Shown here: positions 33,294-34,438 of the stretch, in pieces
Numbering within the stretch: the first letter of the stretch is position 1
Layout of the letters: each line of letters opens with the position of its first letter
From: Bacteroidales bacterium
Lineage (GTDB): Bacteria > Bacteroidota > Bacteroidia > Bacteroidales > VadinHA17
Length of the DNA: 34,438 nucleotides
Assembly: GCA_012519515.1 (NCBI GenBank)
Contig: JAAYQC010000205.1
Location: 1 to 34,438 of the forward strand
Reading direction: 5' to 3'
Made by a program: the position numbers and the translations under genes
The notes under the pieces: model-generated
Told to the model about the DNA's origin: nothing
Seen by the model: only the letters and a program-made list of their open reading frames with translations
Databases searched by the model: none

Positions 33294-33869
33294 ATGACCG
33301 AAACCGAAAAGATCAAAAGCCTTGTTCTTGCTCCTTATATAATAAAAGCTACCGCACTTATCGGCAAAAAGAGAGGTGTTGGAGGAAACCAGTTCCGCCA
33401 TGCCATGGCAACAATGGCAATACTTCTCGATTACAAGCTTTTCGATGACCATATACTGCTCAAGGCAGCTGTCATACACGATTTGCTGGAAGATGTACCG
33501 GAGACCAATGTGTTCGAAATAAGGATTATCGAGGGGCAGGCCGATGATGTCCTTGCTCTTGTAAAAGAAGTTACCAGACCTCCTGACATGCCAAAGGAGC
33601 TTTACCTGAAAAATATTCTTGAAAACGGCTCTTACAGGGCAAAAGTCCTCAAATGTGCCGACAGGATATCCAACCTTACCGACCTTAATACCGACACTCA
33701 CTCCGTAAAAAAGATAAATGATTATCTTGATGAGACCGAGAAATGGGTGCTGCCTATGGCTCAGCAGGTAAATCAGAATATGTTCAGGGAGTTGTCGGAT
33801 CTGATTATAAGCCGCAGAAAATATGCCCGATGCGCGTCGGGATTAGAACCGGAAAACGCTTCGGAATAG
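33294..33869 (+). CDS. SpoT-like HD-domain hydrolase (candidate small alarmone hydrolase)
   Basis: 191 aa, a single HD domain. H36 (FRHAMAT), HD at 62-63 followed by ED at 66-67 (IHDLLEDVPET), and CADRISNL with D123 reproduce the metal and catalytic pattern of RelA/SpoT and MESH1 hydrolases (HDxxED and ADRxxN). No (p)ppGpp synthetase, TGS or ACT domain is attached, so it would be a small stand-alone hydrolase. The substrate could be (p)ppGpp or another nucleotide. The stop codon is the first three bases of the following heptamer array. Confidence 0.75.
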   Translation: MTETEKIKSLVLAPYIIKATALIGKKRGVGGNQFRHAMATMAILLDYKLFDDHILLKAAVIHDLLEDVPETNVFEIRIIEGQADDVLALVKEVTRPPDMPKELYLKNILENGSYRAKVLKCADRISNLTDLNTDTHSVKKINDYLDETEKWVLPMAQQVNQNMFRELSDLIISRRKYARCASGLEPENASE

Positions 33870-33957
33870 CGCAGGGCACAGAGCTCAGGGCACAGGGCGC
33901 AGAGCACAGGGCTCAGGGCGCAGGGCACAGGGCACAGGGCGCAGGGCACAGGGCACA
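33867..33957 (+). repeat. Second GRGCNCR heptamer array, 13 units
   Basis: The unit TAGCGCA (33867-33873, containing the HD gene stop) is followed by 12 exact-register 7-mers to 33957 (GGGCACA, GAGCTCA, GGGCGCA, GAGCACA, GGGCTCA and so on). The same unit variants occur in the dprA array. It is followed by GGGGGAAGAACGGC, while the dprA array is followed by GGGCGAAAGAACGGC, so the 3' flank is shared. Confidence 0.93.
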
Positions 33958-33998
33958 GGGGGAAGAACGGCATGCGGCTCGCGGCGAAAGACGAAGAG

Positions 33999-34054
33999 AC
34001 CGCAAGACCACAAGACCGCAAGACCACAAGACCGCAAGACCGCAAGACTGCAAG
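33999..34054 (+). repeat. Octanucleotide tandem array, 7 units of ACCGCAAG
   Basis: Seven 8-mers in register: ACCGCAAG, ACCACAAG, ACCGCAAG, ACCACAAG, ACCGCAAG, ACCGCAAG and ACTGCAAG. It begins 41 bases after the second heptamer array. The gap from 33870 to 34227 holds only these repeats and the hicA promoter. Confidence 0.92.
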
Positions 34055-34136
34055 ACAAAGTAACATGTATGCGATGTGTTAACATTTATCTCTTAATTCG
34101 CATTAATAATATATATATTACTTTTTCCCGAAAAAA

Positions 34137-34167
34137 TTGGAAATAAGTAATGGTTCTGTTACTTTTG
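34137..34167 (+). promoter_or_regulatory. Promoter of hicA
   Basis: TTG (34137-34139), 20 bases, then TACTTTTG (34160-34167): an exact fit to the Bacteroidetes -33/-7 pattern. The predicted transcript start near 34174 leaves a leader of about 55 nt before hicA. Confidence 0.7.
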
Positions 34168-34173
34168 TGTCAG

Positions 34174-34193
34174 GATTGAAATTACATTCAATC
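34174..34193. promoter_or_regulatory. Inverted repeat, candidate HicB operator
   Basis: GATTGAA and TTCAATC form a perfect 7-bp inverted repeat around ATTACA, placed exactly at the predicted transcription start. HicB antitoxins commonly repress their own promoter through such repeats; the assignment here is inference. Confidence 0.5.
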
Positions 34194-34227
34194 TTACGTT
34201 CTTTGATAATTATAAAAACCGAGGCTT

Positions 34228-34413
34228 ATGAAAATATCAGATTTAATTGAAATCCTCAAGGATGACGGATGGACGCTTGTAAGAATAAAAGGCAGTCATC
34301 GTCAATTTAAACACCGTACCAAAAAAGGATTAGTAACAGTTTCTGGTAAATTATCCGATGATATTAAGAAAGGTACTTTAGGAAGTGTATTGAGACAAGC
34401 CGGACTTAAATGA
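34228..34413 (+). CDS. hicA: HicA-family mRNA interferase toxin
   Basis: 61 aa, the usual HicA length, with a double-stranded-RNA-binding-like fold. The catalytic histidine is H24 in IKGSHRQFKH, and the C-terminal GTLGSVLRQAGLK is typical. HicA cleaves mRNA and is neutralised by HicB. The partner hicB would follow directly but the window ends 25 bases later, so only the toxin is visible. It has its own promoter and an inverted-repeat operator candidate. Toxin-antitoxin pairs are often acquired horizontally, and the upstream region is repeat-rich and AT-rich. Confidence 0.9.
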   Translation: MKISDLIEILKDDGWTLVRIKGSHRQFKHRTKKGLVTVSGKLSDDIKKGTLGSVLRQAGLK

Positions 34414-34438
34414 TTCGGCTTGTCTTAGTACCGGATTA

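Noticed and set aside
33743-34063. Open frame reading through the second heptamer and octamer arrays (QGAEHRAQ-like repeats)
   Set aside because: It overlaps the HD gene in another frame and the rest is only repeat DNA, with no start context of its own.

Overview
The window looks like a chromosomal segment of a Bacteroidota bacterium, most likely Bacteroidales or Marinilabiliales. The evidence is the division and wall gene order, a paired glycine-lipid-type acyltransferase locus, a type B gliding/T9SS C-terminal domain, SprB-like and PKD-like secreted modules, a TonB plug/CarboxypepD_reg protein, and several promoters fitting the Bacteroidetes TTG-N19..20-TAnnTTTG pattern. No rRNA, phage, intact transposase or CRISPR array was found.

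Region 1 (1-14176, minus strand) is a dcw cluster in the order mraZ-rsmH-ftsL-ftsI-murE-mraY-murD-ftsW-murG-murC-ftsQ-ftsA-ftsZ. The window edge cuts ftsZ. Many junctions overlap by 1-4 bases (20 for ftsW/murG), so this is probably one translationally coupled operon. Upstream of mraZ are three direct TGGNN repeats at exact 10-bp spacing, which is the known MraZ operator layout. murF, murB and ddl are absent here. A cluster of five small palindromes separates this operon from the next genes.

Region 2 (14552-24574) holds housekeeping genes: a glsA/glsB-like lipid acyltransferase pair, yebC with a SPOR-domain gene, miaB, a plug-only TonB-type protein, aspS, tadA, a small PH-like membrane protein and gdhA with a strong terminator. 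Between yebC and miaB lies a candidate structured non-coding RNA of about 145 nt. Its closing helix starts where a Bacteroidetes promoter would place the transcript start.

Region 3 (24605-28083) carries dprA, tatD, ansA and a tRNA-Ser(GGA). It also has heptanucleotide tandem arrays that start within five bases of the stop codons of dprA and ansA.

Region 4 (28136-34438) is accessory. It has a Nim-like flavin split-barrel gene preceded by a Crp/Fnr remnant, then three consecutive secreted adhesin-like genes. The first two end in the same IYHN tail and lack a sorting domain; the third carries the T9SS type B domain. After these come an unknown gene, a SpoT-like HD hydrolase followed by a second heptamer array and an octamer array, and a hicA toxin with its own promoter and candidate operator. 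The partner hicB would lie beyond the window.

The most unusual signals are the indel-free 7-bp arrays fused to gene ends (with G-quadruplex potential and a shared 3' flank), the miaB-upstream structured RNA, and the IYHN-tailed secreted gene cassette.
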